Shown one piece after another: positions 46,169 through 56,831 of a stretch of 64,000 nucleotides of DNA. Position numbers and translations under genes: made by a program. Numbering within the stretch: the first letter of the stretch is position 1; the number at the start of each line of letters is the position of its first letter. The notes below the pieces were generated by a model. It searched no databases, had not been told where the DNA came from, and saw only the letters and a list, made by a program, of their open reading frames with translations. Location: assembly GCF_004193775.1 (NCBI RefSeq), contig NC_041016.1:37597334-37661333 (forward strand). The letters are read 5' to 3'. The DNA is from Glycine soja (taxonomy: Eukaryota > Streptophyta > Magnoliopsida > Fabales > Fabaceae).

Positions 46169-48810
46169 TCTTTTTACTGCCATTAAATTTGAAAACTTTG
46201 GATCTGATTGAAATCTTGTACACATGCATACACTAAACATAATGTCTGGCCTACTTGCAGATAAGTAAAGTAGAGATCCAATCATACCTCTGTATTGCTT
46301 TGGATCAACAGGTTGACCGGATTCATCTTTGTCAAGATAACAACTTGTATTCATAGGGGTAGCCAAGTGTTTTGAGTTTTCCATTCCAAATCTCTTAATG
46401 AGTTCTTTGCAATATTTTGCTTGATTGACGAAGATCCCATCATTTGTTTGTTTGATTTGTAGTCCAAGAAAGTAATTTAACTCACCCATCATGGACATCT
46501 CAAACTCACTTTGCATATCAATAGAAAACTCCTTGCACAAAGATTCATTAGTAGATCCAAAAATTATATCATCAACATAAATTTGTACTAACAAGATATC
46601 ATTATCCTTCTTTTTTATGAATAAGGTAGTATCTACTTTCCCTCTAGTAAAATTCTTTTCTAATAGGAATTTACTTAATCTTTCATACCAAGCCCTAGGT
46701 GCTTGTTTTAGGCCATAAAGTGCCTTCTTTAATCTATAGACATGGTCTAGTTTTTGTGAATCTTCAAACCCAGGAGGTTGTTCCACATATACCTCCTCCT
46801 GAATTAGACCATTTAAGAAAGCACTTTTGACATCCATTTGATATAGTTTAAAATTCATAATAGATGCATATGCTAATAACATCCTAATGGCTTCTAATCT
46901 AGCTATAGGTGCAAAAGTTTCTTCATAGTCTATACCTTGTACTTGGTTATATCCTTTTGCTACAAGTCTAGCTTTATTCCTGATTACTATACCATTTTCA
47001 TCCAATTTATTTCTAAATACCCATTTAGTTCCTATGATTGGATAATCTGAAGGTTTTTCTACAAATTCCCATACATCATTTCTTTCAAATTGATTTAATT
47101 CTTCTTGCATAGCTACTATCCAATGGTCATCTATAATAGCTTCTTTAAAGTTTTTAGGTTCTATTAATGAAACAAATGCCATATTATTGCATAAATCTTT
47201 AAGAGAGTGTCTAGTTGTTACCCCTTTTGAGATATCACCGATGATGTTGTCAAGAGGATGATTTCTTGAAGTTTTCCATTCTTTAGGAAGATTATCATTT
47301 TCTTGTGTTGTGTCATCTTGATCATCCTTGTCTTCATCATCTCTCTTTCTTTATTTTGAGTATCTTCCAAAGTATCTACAATATCATCAACAAACTCCTT
47401 TCTTGGGGAGGAAATATTAGTTTCATCAAAAGTAACATGTATAGATTCCTCAATTGTCATGGTTCTTTTGTTGTATATTCTAAATGCTTTACTATGTAAG
47501 GAATACCCAAGGAAGATACCCTCATCTGCCTTGGCATCAAACTTTCCTAGACTTTCTTTACCATTGTTTAGAACAAAACATTTACATCCAAAAACATGTA
47601 AATGTGCAATGTTTGGTTTTCTATTGTTGAAAAGTTCATATGGGGTTTTCTTAAGAATAGGTCTAATTAAGGCTCTGTTCATAATATAACATGCGATGTT
47701 AACTGCTTCTGCCCAAAAGTATTTTGGAAGAGGTGTGTCATTTAAAAGAGTTCTAGCAATTTCTTCTAGGGCTCTATTTTTTCTTTCTACTACTTCATTT
47801 TGTTGGGGTGTCCTTGGTGCAGAAAAGTTGTGTTCTATGCCATACTCATCACAAAACATTTCAAAATCATTGTTTTCAAATTCACCTCCATGATCACTTC
47901 TAATGGAGATAATTTTGAGATTCTTTTTGTTTTGAATGACTTTGGCAAGTCTTCTAAATGCATGAAATGCATCATTCTCATGAGTAAGAAATAAAGTCCA
48001 AGTATATCTAGAATAATCATCAACAATTACTAATACATAGTAACTTCCACCAAAAATCATGACCCTAGATGGTCCAAACAAATCCATGTGTAATAATTGC
48101 AATGGTTGAGTGGTGGAAACAATATTTTTAGATTTAAAGGATACTTTTGTTTGTTTACCTTTTTGGCATGCATCACATAACTTATCTTTTTCAAATTTTA
48201 ATCTAGGCAATCCAATAACTAGATCTTTTGAAATTAATCTATTTAGATGATCCATGTTAATATGAGCAATTCTCTTATGCCATAACCATGGATCATAATC
48301 TTTACTTAAAAAGCATCTATCATTTACAGATTTTTGTTTTAGATCAATCATGTAAACATTATTTTCTCTAAAACCTATATGTTCAATATCTTTGTCATGC
48401 TCATGCTTAATAACACATTTTTCAGAATCAAAAGATACTTTATATCCTTTATCACACAATTGACTAACACTTAATAAACTATGCTTCAAACCTTCTACAA
48501 GCAACACATTTTCAATAGGAGTAGAAGAACTCGTACCTATTTTACCGACTCCAATAATTTTACCCTTGTTGTTGTCTCCGTATGTAACATGTCCACTTTT
48601 CTTGGGGGAAATAGTTGTGAATTTGGATACATCACCCATCATGTGCTTGGAACATCCACTGTCTATGTACTATTTCTTCCTTACAAAATCTTCTTTGTTA
48701 TTCTCATCAGATTTTGTCATGAGACACAAGTTGACTCGGTCTTCATCATGATCTTTGAGTAACCTGTTCCTGAAAATACTTTTGAAAGACAAAGAATCTA
48801 AAGAGGCCAT
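46168..48810 (-). pseudogene. Truncated copia polyprotein G, gag mostly deleted
   Basis: From an ATG at 48810 a short gag start (MASLDSLSFKSIF) passes straight into the gag C-terminus (RVNLCLMTKSDENN), so most of gag, including the zinc knuckles, is gone. A TAG follows and then the protease site (YIDSGCSKHMMGD). The 48642-47218 frame has pre-integrase [37 protein letters not shown] and an intact PQQNEVVERK. A frameshift near 47340 leads to RT (47182 downward): [21 protein letters not shown] and [12 protein letters not shown]. It ends at MAVKR, about 46168, so RNase H and the 3' LTR are missing. Confidence 0.88.
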
Positions 48811-48846
48811 TAATCTTGAAGTTGTTAGACTTTCTACAAGAAACCT

Positions 48847-48858
48847 GCTCTGATACCA
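48847..48858 (-). other. Primer binding site of element G
   Basis: The minus strand reads TGGTATCAGAGC (initiator Met tRNA type), two bases inside the LTR boundary at 48861. Confidence 0.9.
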
Positions 48859-49151
48859 CTTGTTGGATCGAGTGGCGTCAGAATAATTAAAAAGGGGGGT
48901 TGAATTAATTATTCCTAAACCTTTACTAATTAAAAAATTACTCTTCTAAGGCTTTTACTAAATTGTTAAGAGAATGAGAAGTAGAAGAGAAAACTTAACA
49001 GAAAGTAAAAGCGGAAATTAAATGCACAGCGGAAAGTAAAAGAGTATGGAAGAAGGAAATAAACACACAAGAGTTTTTATACTGGTTCGGAAACAACCCG
49101 TGCCTACATCCAGTCCCCAAGCGACCTGTGGTCCTTGAGATTTCTTTCAAC

Positions 49152-49335
49152 CTTGTAAAAATCCTTTTACAAGCAAAGATCCACAAGGGATGTACCCTCC
49201 CTTGTTCTCTTTGAACCTAGTGGATGTACCCTCCACTAGAACTGATCCACAAGAGATGTACCCTCTCTTGTTCTTAGTCAAACCCAAGTAGATGTACCCT
49301 CTACTTGTACCACAAAGGATGTACCCTCCAATGTG
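49152..49335 (-). repeat. Type II hairpin array in LTR G
   Basis: Five hairpins at 49184-49204, 49217-49239, 49250-49270, 49285-49307 and 49311-49335, all with loop GGGTACAT on the sense (minus) strand. Plus-strand stems are CAAGGGA/TCCCTTG, CTAGTGGA/TCCACTAG, CAAGAGA/TCTCTTG, CAAGTAGA/TCTACTTG and an imperfect CACAAAGGA/TCCAATGTG. A stem CTTGTAAAA/TTTTACAAG is at 49152-49173. Confidence 0.88.
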
Positions 49336-49344
49336 TTAAGAAAA

Positions 49345-49615
49345 AGATCTTAGGCGTTTAAACCTTTGATACTTTGTGAATGGGGATACAAAAGAATTCT
49401 CAGGCGGTTAGTCCTTTGAAATCTTTTGTATATGGGAAAGGGAAGAATCAAAAGAATTCTCAGACTATGTCATTTTGAATTCTTTGACAAGGGAGAAGGG
49501 AGACACAAAAGAATTCAGGCGGTTAGTCCTTTGTTCTTTTGGAAAAGGGAGAAGAGAGACACAAAAAGAATTCAGGCAGTTAGTCCTTGGCGAATTCTTT
49601 TTGGAAAAGGGAGAA
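49345..49615 (-). repeat. Type I hairpin array in LTR G
   Basis: About five units. The best has arms CAAAAAGAATTC and GAATTCTTTTTG around a core GGCAGTTAGTCC. Others keep GGCGGTTAGTCC with shorter or mismatched arms. Confidence 0.7.
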
Positions 49616-49951
49616 GAGAATGAAAAGATGAATAACACAAGTTTTCAAGGTTTAGAAAACCAGAAAACTTCAGAAAGCTTTTGGTACAAATAAAAAGAAG
49701 AAGTTCAAAGAGATTCAAGGCTTGTAAAGCATTGTAAGAGATTGATTGGAAAAGTATTCAAGATTGAATGAATGAATCTAAAAAAGTGTATTGAAAAGCA
49801 AATCAAAGCCTTGCTTTTATAGACTCTTCATGTCTAGCCAAGAGGACCATTTAGAAGAGTTATAACTTTTAGAAAAACTTAAAACCAATTTGAAAAAGTC
49901 AAAAACCTTTTGAAGAGTTACATCTTTTGATTTATTCAGAAACAAACACTG

Positions 49952-50192
49952 GTAATCGATTACCAAATCAGTGTAATCGATTACCAAATCAGTGTAATCG
50001 ATTACACAAAGCTTTTGTGTGAAAGGATGTGACTCTTCACATTTGAATTTGAATTTCAACGTTCAAAAGAACTGGTAATCGATTACCAAAACATTGTAAT
50101 CGATTACAGCTTTATGAAATTAATTGGAACGTTGTAAATTCAACTTGAAAAACTCTTTGGTAAACGATTACAACAATCTGGTAATCAATTAC
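49952..50192. promoter_or_regulatory. Palindrome cluster in LTR G
   Basis: A triplet at 49952, 49973 and 49994 (21 and 21 bp), a pair at 50075/50096 (21 bp), and a diverged pair at 50160/50181 (21 bp). Confidence 0.8.
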
Positions 50193-51332
50193 CAGAGAGT
50201 AAAAACTCTTTGGTAAACATGTTTTGAGAAAAACCATGTGCTATTCAATTTTTGAGAAAAACCTTTTCATACTTATCTTGATTAAGCCTTCTCTTGATTC
50301 TTGAATCTTGAGTCTTGAACCTTGAATCTTGATTCTTGACTCTAAACTTTCTTCTTGAGTCTTGAATTCTTCTTGATTCTTATCTTGAACTCTTGAATTG
50401 TTCTTGATTCACTTGAGTTGTTCTTTGATTGATCTTTGATTCACTTGAGTTGTTCTTTGATTGATCTTTGAGCTTTTTGTCATCACCTTTGTCATCATCT
50501 TTTGTTATCATCTTTGTTATCATCAAAACACCTTTGAATCACCTTTGATTCACCATGAAGCTTTGCTTCTACATTACGGTGCACGACTGGGTGGCCTCGA
50601 CAAATACTACATAGTTTCCCTAAGTGAGGTGTTGTGTGGACACGCTTAGGCTATTTCCTTGGTTGATGGTACGTACCACATTGCATCTGAGAGTTGAGGT
50701 CAGGTGCATGCATCATTCTAAGCAGTATTGATTGGATCCATGGATGGATGATGAATAATTGTTGAATGTGGATGATGAATAATTGTTGAATGTGGGTGTT
50801 GAATAATGAATGTTGTGTGACTTATGATGTTTGCCTATGTTTTCTTGCTAATTGTGATTATTTGGACTTAGCATTGGTTCTTTTTATAATGAACTCACCC
50901 TTGCAATTTTGTATCGTGTGGTTGATACCTGTGATGATCACGAACCTTGTTCGTGGGAGCAGAATGACTGCAATAGGGTGCAGGAAGTGAGACTCTGTTG
51001 AGGAGTCGCCGAGACGACATGATGACGTTGGGATTATTTTGGGAGAGAGTTATGTTTTGTTAATCAACTCCTCCATAGTTGGTTCCATGATTCTTTTGTT
51101 GAATTAAAGATGTAAATCACAGATTTGAATTATATGTATGAACAAGTTTAATTTCCATTATGTGAATGATGTGTACTTGAGTATTGGTGCAATGTTTAGC
51201 AAATGTATATCGAGGAAAGAAGGAAAATTTACTTTCATTTTTTTTGAGCAAATTAATGGAGTTTTCATTTAAAATTTGAAAATTTTCACGGTTTAGAGTG
51301 GTGATATCGTAGCGACGAGGCGGGTCGTTACA

Positions 51333-51660
51333 TTAGTGCTATTAGAGCAGGTCGAATTTTTGGCCAGTGAGTTGTGAGTCTGCTATGTTTTTTTGTGCGT
51401 TTTTTGGTTGCCTTGTTGAATGCTTGATGTTTGTTGTTTGTAACTGGATCTTATTCACTTGTTGTCTTTCCGTGTGTTGTAGAAATTTGATTGTTGTATT
51501 CATAACGTGTTTGGTATCCTGATGTCTACTATACCATGAGTTTCAATATCGTGTCATAAATTATCAGACTGGCCATCTGTATAATTTGTGAAGTATAATT
51601 TGATGATATGGCAAGCGATCAGACTGGCCATTAGACGTGTTTGGTATCCTGATGAATTAT
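51333..51660 (+). mobile_element. Leader of element F with scrambled filler repeats
   Basis: After the degenerate primer site the DNA reads as a non-coding leader to about 51500. Then CGTGTTTGGTATCCTGATG occurs twice (near 51508 and 51638) and ATCAGACTGGCCAT twice (near 51566 and 51619). Immediately after, the minus-strand copia H third ORF begins. This looks like a repaired break with templated filler rather than a transposon terminus. Confidence 0.5.
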
Positions 51661-52258
51661 CACACTTCATCATCAAAGAAAGCTAAGTCTACAAACTTAG
51701 GGTCGATAATGGAACGAGAAGAGAAATTAGAATTGTACCGGGTACGTTGTTCTTCTGAGGAAAACGACGTAGGAGATGATATGGAGGGAGGAATTTGAGA
51801 TGTCTACGCCTTGGATGTTCCGTGGCTTCGTGTTCCAGAGACTGCGGATGAAGTCGCAATCCCCTTTCGCTTCTTCGATGGTTCCGCCATTTGAGAGATT
51901 TATTCAAAATTTCAATCTGTTGAAATGAAAGAGGATGAAAAAAGATGAATTTTGGGCTTTATGGGACGTGATTTGGTTGAGAATTGAGGGAGAAATCAAG
52001 TTTTGAAGATTTAGGGATTTTGGGTTCGAGTTCTGCAGAAATCGCGTTCTCGCGGTTTCTGAAATTTCGAATTTATAGACACAGACGCTCTGTAATCGAT
52101 TACAAGAATGGTGTAATCGATTACGTAAGCGATTACAGGAATGTTGTAATCGATTACACTTAGTCTAAATGCTTGTAATCGATTACATGAGAAGGTAATC
52201 GATTACTAGACACTTCTTCTAAAACAATAATAAAAAAAAATTAACACTTACTAAGATG
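51661..52258 (-). pseudogene. Env-like ORF start and internal promoter block of copia H
   Basis: The minus strand carries an ATG at 51890 reading MAEPSKKRKGIATSSA, homologous to B's third ORF, but with a TAG after about 28 codons. Downstream DNA still resembles the SRSIIDPKF region before ending at the filler junction. Upstream on that strand are a TATA box (CTATAAAT, 52079-52072) and seven palindromes at 52092-52206. B has the same order, so the block belongs to the family. Confidence 0.75.
52072..52206 (-). promoter_or_regulatory. Internal promoter-like block of copia H
   Basis: Palindrome copies start at 52092, 52113, 52125 (GTAAGCGATTAC), 52146, 52175 and 52195. Spacings 52092-52113 and 52125-52146 are 21 bp; 52175-52195 is 20 bp. 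The TATA box lies 13 bases beyond the nearest copy, toward the ORF. Confidence 0.6.
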
Positions 52259-52833
52259 TGTGGCGTCCCTAAATAATGACTGGTTTAATAGTAATGATTT
52301 AAATAACAAAACCATGGGAATTTTTTTTTTCTTTTTCTTTTTCATTTCTTTCTCTTTTTCACAGTAATTAAGTTCAGAAGGAAAATCATCACTATAGAGT
52401 CCTGAATGGCCAGTTCACAACTCTATTCGAAGTCATTTCTTTCTGATCCCACATAACATTTAAAATATGTTGCTCTTTCAAAAATAAAAGTATGCCAGCC
52501 ATTACTTTAGGTCGTCACGTGAAAATAATAAAATAAAATATGGTCGGTGAACTCTCTTTCAAATAAAGTTTGTTAATGCTTTCTTTTCAAATAACAGATT
52601 AAACATAAGTACATTCATCATCTAAAGCTGTCCAAAATATGGGAGTTTTGCAAAATACATAGAGTCATCCAGAGCAAAGGTATCCAATGTAGTGGCTTCA
52701 GCCACATGTATACATTCATCAAATTCCTATACAATAGGTCTACCCATACAAAAACAAAAGAGTAAACCTAACTGTCTGTACTAGATACACCCACCCCCAA
52801 AAAGTAGATAATCCTAATGTAAGGAGCCGTCTG

Positions 52834-53268
52834 CTATGATGAAGAACCTCCACTAGTCGCTATCCCTCTGGGACCGCTCTCCTCCGTAGAGTCTGCCTCA
52901 GATGCCGACATGACGTCCTCGGGAGAATCCACCTCAGGAAGTGGGTCCTCCTCACCCTCTAGAAAGTCAAGAACATCCACAACAGGCTCAGGAGGTAGCT
53001 CCTCTGGGTCCTCCTCGGGGTCTTCCTTAGATGACGTCACCTCAATCACTTGGACTGGCTCCACTAGTAGATATGGAGTAGGTGTAGGTAATATCCACTC
53101 CACAGTGCATTGAAGCGTGCGTGCTGGTTCCTCTGGATGTACTAACGAAGTAGCCGTGAGTCGGATCGTGCCACGGAATCGGCACCTTGCATTGCCTTCG
53201 AGGGTCTCCCAAACTCCCTCTAGGAACTCCATCTCCACTCGGTCATGGATGAACTGCGCTGCCATCAT
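52834..53268 (-). CDS. Acidic reading frame in solo chromovirus LTR
   Basis: 144 codons, starting ATGATG, and open throughout. It aligns end to end with 25854-26285, with about 26 residue differences by eye, and keeps the VEPVQVIEVTSS and EDVMSASEADSTE blocks. That many replacements is near what drift alone would give, so the open state is not proof of selection. No known domain. Confidence 0.4.
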   Translation of the reverse strand: MMAAQFIHDRVEMEFLEGVWETLEGNARCRFRGTIRLTATSLVHPEEPARTLQCTVEWILPTPTPYLLVEPVQVIEVTSSKEDPEEDPEELPPEPVVDVLDFLEGEEDPLPEVDSPEDVMSASEADSTEESGPRGIATSGGSSS

Positions 53269-53393
53269 GATCTACAAGGAATAAAAGAAAGGGGTAGACT
53301 CTTTCACGAGAGATCTAACTACAGTATCAACACAAAGCGTCCCATAACCACTACATGCAATTAAAAGGTGTGCCTCAAGGCTTTTCTCCTCTG

Positions 53394-53788
53394 GTAATTG
53401 ATTACACAACATTGGTAATTGATTACCAGAGACCAAACTCGAGTTACACAGCTTCAGAACATGAAAACCTACAATATGCACTGTGTAATCGATTACACAT
53501 AACTGGTAATCGATTACCAGTGGCCTGTTACTCTATGTAATCGATTACACAGTATTGGTAATTGATTACCAGAGGCCTCCACAACATACTGTCTCCATTT
53601 CCAAGCCTGGTAATCGATTACACAGCATTGGTAATCGATTACCAAAAGCCCTCTCACGTTCCTGATCCCATTTCTAGGCCTGGTAATCGATTACACATCC
53701 TTGGTAATCGATTACCAGAGGCCATCTTAACTTCCTGTCTTCATTTTTAAGCCTTGTAATCGATTACCCACCCTTGGTAATCGATTAC
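53394..53788. promoter_or_regulatory. Palindrome array with 73-bp period in solo LTR
   Basis: Pairs start at 53394/53415, 53485/53506, 53537/53558, 53610/53631, 53683/53704 and 53756/53777, all at 21 bp. The last four repeat every 73 bases. Compared with C (20-bp pairs, 72-bp period), the extra base lies inside the pair; the gap between pairs is unchanged. Confidence 0.85.
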
Positions 53789-56173
53789 CAGAGGCCATAT
53801 TCCAAATATTACTCAAGATCCATAGCTGGCCAGCCACCACACAAGCCTTCTTGCTTTGTGGTCTTTGTTCTTTTATCGGTTGACTGCCAGGAGCTCGCCT
53901 GTTTAGGTACGTCATAGGTTCTCACTGACTGACTATGCCTGGGTTGGGTCGGGATTGGTCAAGCTTGGTTTTGGGCAATAGCACCCCACCTGACGTCCCC
54001 AAGGTCTCCTGACCCCCGCAACATATCTCCAGGTACCACTCTCTGGTCAACGAATAAAAGTAGGAAGTCTCACCCTTCCCCACTTCCTCACTTCAAGCTT
54101 GTAGGATTATGGGGTATCCGTCACATGTGGTACTAGGTGGCGGTCGGGCGATGGTACAAGTCGACTATCCACATCCACAAATCACACATAAATCCACCAT
54201 CCCCAGTTGCCCACCTTCAACTAAGCTCACGTACTCCCACGTAGCCCTTATCCTCGTTCCTCTCAACACCGGGTCCCCATCAATCCCCCCCAAGCTTCCA
54301 CAACATCCAAGCAATTTCAACATCCAAACATCATGAACTATCAAAACCAAACAAAAACAGGGCAGAGGCAGAAAACTCTGCCCAAAACACAAACCAATAC
54401 CACAATTTTTCTTACTCAAATACCCCAGTAACATTCCCTTCGTTCCAATTCGTTCACCGCTGGATCGACTCAAAAATTTTATTGGAGGTTCCTAGTACAT
54501 AAGTCTACATTTTGACTGTTGGGATCTGCTAGAAAACGTCCAGAACCCAATATGTACAACCCTTTCCACAACCATCCATGCATAAGCATTTTCCGCACAA
54601 GCACAAAATTCTGCTGCACATTTCAACAGCAAAATTCTGCATAATAGTGCAGATTTTCGAAATCACTCTTTCCTTCATCCAATTTTGCCCAAATTAGATC
54701 CTAGAAGTCCTAAATCAGGTATAAATCACATCTAAACCAAAGACAAGCTTCAGAACAAAGTAACTCAAAATCTAGGTATCTAAAACCCCTCAATTTAGTG
54801 GATTTTCAAGGTTTGAGAAGTGAAAATGAGAATGGGGTAATTTTGGAGCAAACTCTCATCTCACACAAGTCTATAACATTAATCTAAACTTGCTCAAACT
54901 GGTTTTACGACAAAAACTCTACCGAATCAAAATTTGACTCCTCAACACCCAATTTACCCTAGAAATGGCTCTTGCCTTCACTTTGGTCACTCATTTTCCT
55001 CCTTTGCACAGCCCAAGCTTTCTCACAGTCCTAAATGACATTTCAAACTAGGATTACCTCACTCTAACCTCCAATTACCACTAAATCCAGATTTGGCTTT
55101 TCAAATCCTCAAAGCATCACACTTTTCCACTCATATCACTACATTATCACTTTTTAACCCTAGGTTAACTCTACCCTTCATCTCTATCAGTTCTCCATAA
55201 GCCATTTCAGCACACAAGCATCACAAGCATCATCATAAAAACCCTAAAACAAAATGGGTAAGCTTGACTCATACCAAACATGACAAGTTTAGCATACTTT
55301 CATCAAATTTCTTCACAAATAACTATCATAAGGCATAAACCTAGTAAAACTACCCATCATATCTCCCAAAGCCCAATACCCACAAAAATTTATGTGAGAA
55401 GAAGTCTACCCAAACCTGAAATGTGAAGTCCCACAATGGAGAGGTGCGCTTCACGACTCCTAAAATGGCTTCCTTTCGCGATTTGGAGCAGAAATGGTGT
55501 ACAAAGGTTGGAGCTTAGATGGAGCTTCAATGGTGAGGAAGAAGAAAGGAATAGCAATGTGAGAAAGAGAGGGAGAAAAGCTTCTGAATTTTTTTGGGGC
55601 TGAGTGAGGAGAGAGAGAGAACGTGGCTTGTGTTTGAAAGGCTTCCTCTTTTCTTTCTGTTTTTTTTTAACCAAAAGATGTGCCACATGTCTTCTTTTGT
55701 GTGGAGCAAAAGGGTCCATTTTTTTTTCTTGATGTGACTCATACTCATTCACTAGAAGAGAAAAATCTGACCTTTTTGAAACGCTAAAATCTTGCCTCGG
55801 TTTGCATGCTGTTTCTCTGGTTCCAGTCCCTCGTGTTTCTCTGCACCCGTCGGGGCTAGTTTTCGAAAGTAGGCAATATATATATCAAAACGCTCAGAAT
55901 GAAACCCCGAGCGTGGTTCAGAGGTTGGTTTCGTTAAATTTTAAGTTGCACGCAAAACGATAATTTTTAAACTAATTAATTGAGAATTAACCTATAACTA
56001 TCCAGTTATGGATTTCTCTTCGTTAATTAGCCTAACCCACGTATCTTTCCCCCAATATACCTACTTCTACCAGGAGTATACATACATATACACTGAATAA
56101 TACTTATATGTAATCATTCAAAATACATCGTTTACAAAATTCCAGGTAGAAATTTCCAGGATGTCACAAGATG

Positions 56174-56565
56174 AACATAGAAAGTTTTAATATATAAAAA
56201 AGATAATTTTATATGATATAATGGTTTTAAAAAAAAACATGAGCAATCAATCAAATATTTCTAAACATATCATACAAGTAATCATACTACAATTTAAAAA
56301 TATAGATCATGGCATCATCAATCATGATTATCTTCATATTTTGAGAATGGAAGATAACTCTACTAAATATATGAGCACAAACTCATTATAGAAATCAAAC
56401 AAGACAAACAAATAAAATTTTATTAGTCATCATATAAACAAGTTAAATAAAAGAGAAATTTCAACCAACTTAATTTTAAAAGATAATGGTTTTGATGTTA
56501 CCTTTTTCATGATTCAAGTGCTTAGATCTTTAAAGATGGAAGTTAGACTTTTTGTTTTACTTACT
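56174..56565. other. Non-coding remnant within copia H
   Basis: AT-rich DNA between the solo LTR and the gag remnant, with no recognisable domain. On the minus strand it follows gag, so pol should lie here, yet none is visible: pol has been lost. Confidence 0.4.
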
Positions 56566-56831
56566 TAAACTTCTTGAGAGATGTTCTCATCACTTTCATA
56601 GTCCTCGGATAGAAGGTTGATCTCCTTCTCCGAACCATCGGATGAGTCATTGTCATCCTAAGCAATATATGCCTTCTTGGATCTTCTTTCTTTATAGCTT
56701 TTCTTCTCGGGCCATGACTCATTTGAGGGGCAATTTGCCTTTATGTGTCCGGGTTGATTACACTTATAGCATTTAAGTGTAGGAGAAACTTCTTGTGATC
56801 TATTCCCATTGTTGAAGTTATGACTTCTCTC
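56566..56831 (-). pseudogene. Copia gag C-terminal fragment (element H)
   Basis: The minus strand encodes a zinc knuckle CYKCNQPGHIKANC (about 56774-56733) followed by a Lys/Arg-rich stretch and KKAYIA, then TAG where relatives have Trp, then DDNDSSDGSEKEINLLSE. This parallels gag of B around its first knuckle. The fragment is cut at 56831/56832 by Ogre LTR I. Confidence 0.82.

Larger units (their letters stand above)
48861..50573 (-). repeat. 5' LTR of copia element G
   Basis: 1,713 bp; on the plus strand TGTTGGATCG to GCTTCTACA. A possible duplication is TTACG (50574-50578) against CTACG (45401-45405), one mismatch. It shares the type I and II hairpin arrays and the near-terminal conserved block with A. 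Its U3 (about 50270-50570) is built from short CAAAGATGAT- and TCAAGAATCAAG-type repeats. Confidence 0.88.
43250..51332 (+). repeat. Gypsy LTR F, interrupted by chimeric element G/X
   Basis: Begins TGTAACACCC and ends GGGTCGTTACA, with matching inverted ends. Without the insertion between 45406 and 50573 it is about 2.9 kb. A TATA-like TTATATATATG lies near 43716. GCGCTAAGC-type motifs cluster at 43575-43710, and three 160-bp tandem units occupy 44875-45360. A degenerate primer-site-like sequence follows at 51335-51350. The partner LTR is not in the window. Confidence 0.65.
52254..56173 (-). mobile_element. Solo LTR of chromovirus C family, with TSD
   Basis: The LTR occupies 52259-56168 (3,910 bp), TGTGGCGTCCC to GGATGTCACA, flanked by a perfect AGATG duplication (52254-52258, 56169-56173). 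It is the same family and orientation as C but clearly more diverged from C's two LTRs than they are from each other, so it is probably an older insertion. It sits inside copia H. Confidence 0.93.
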
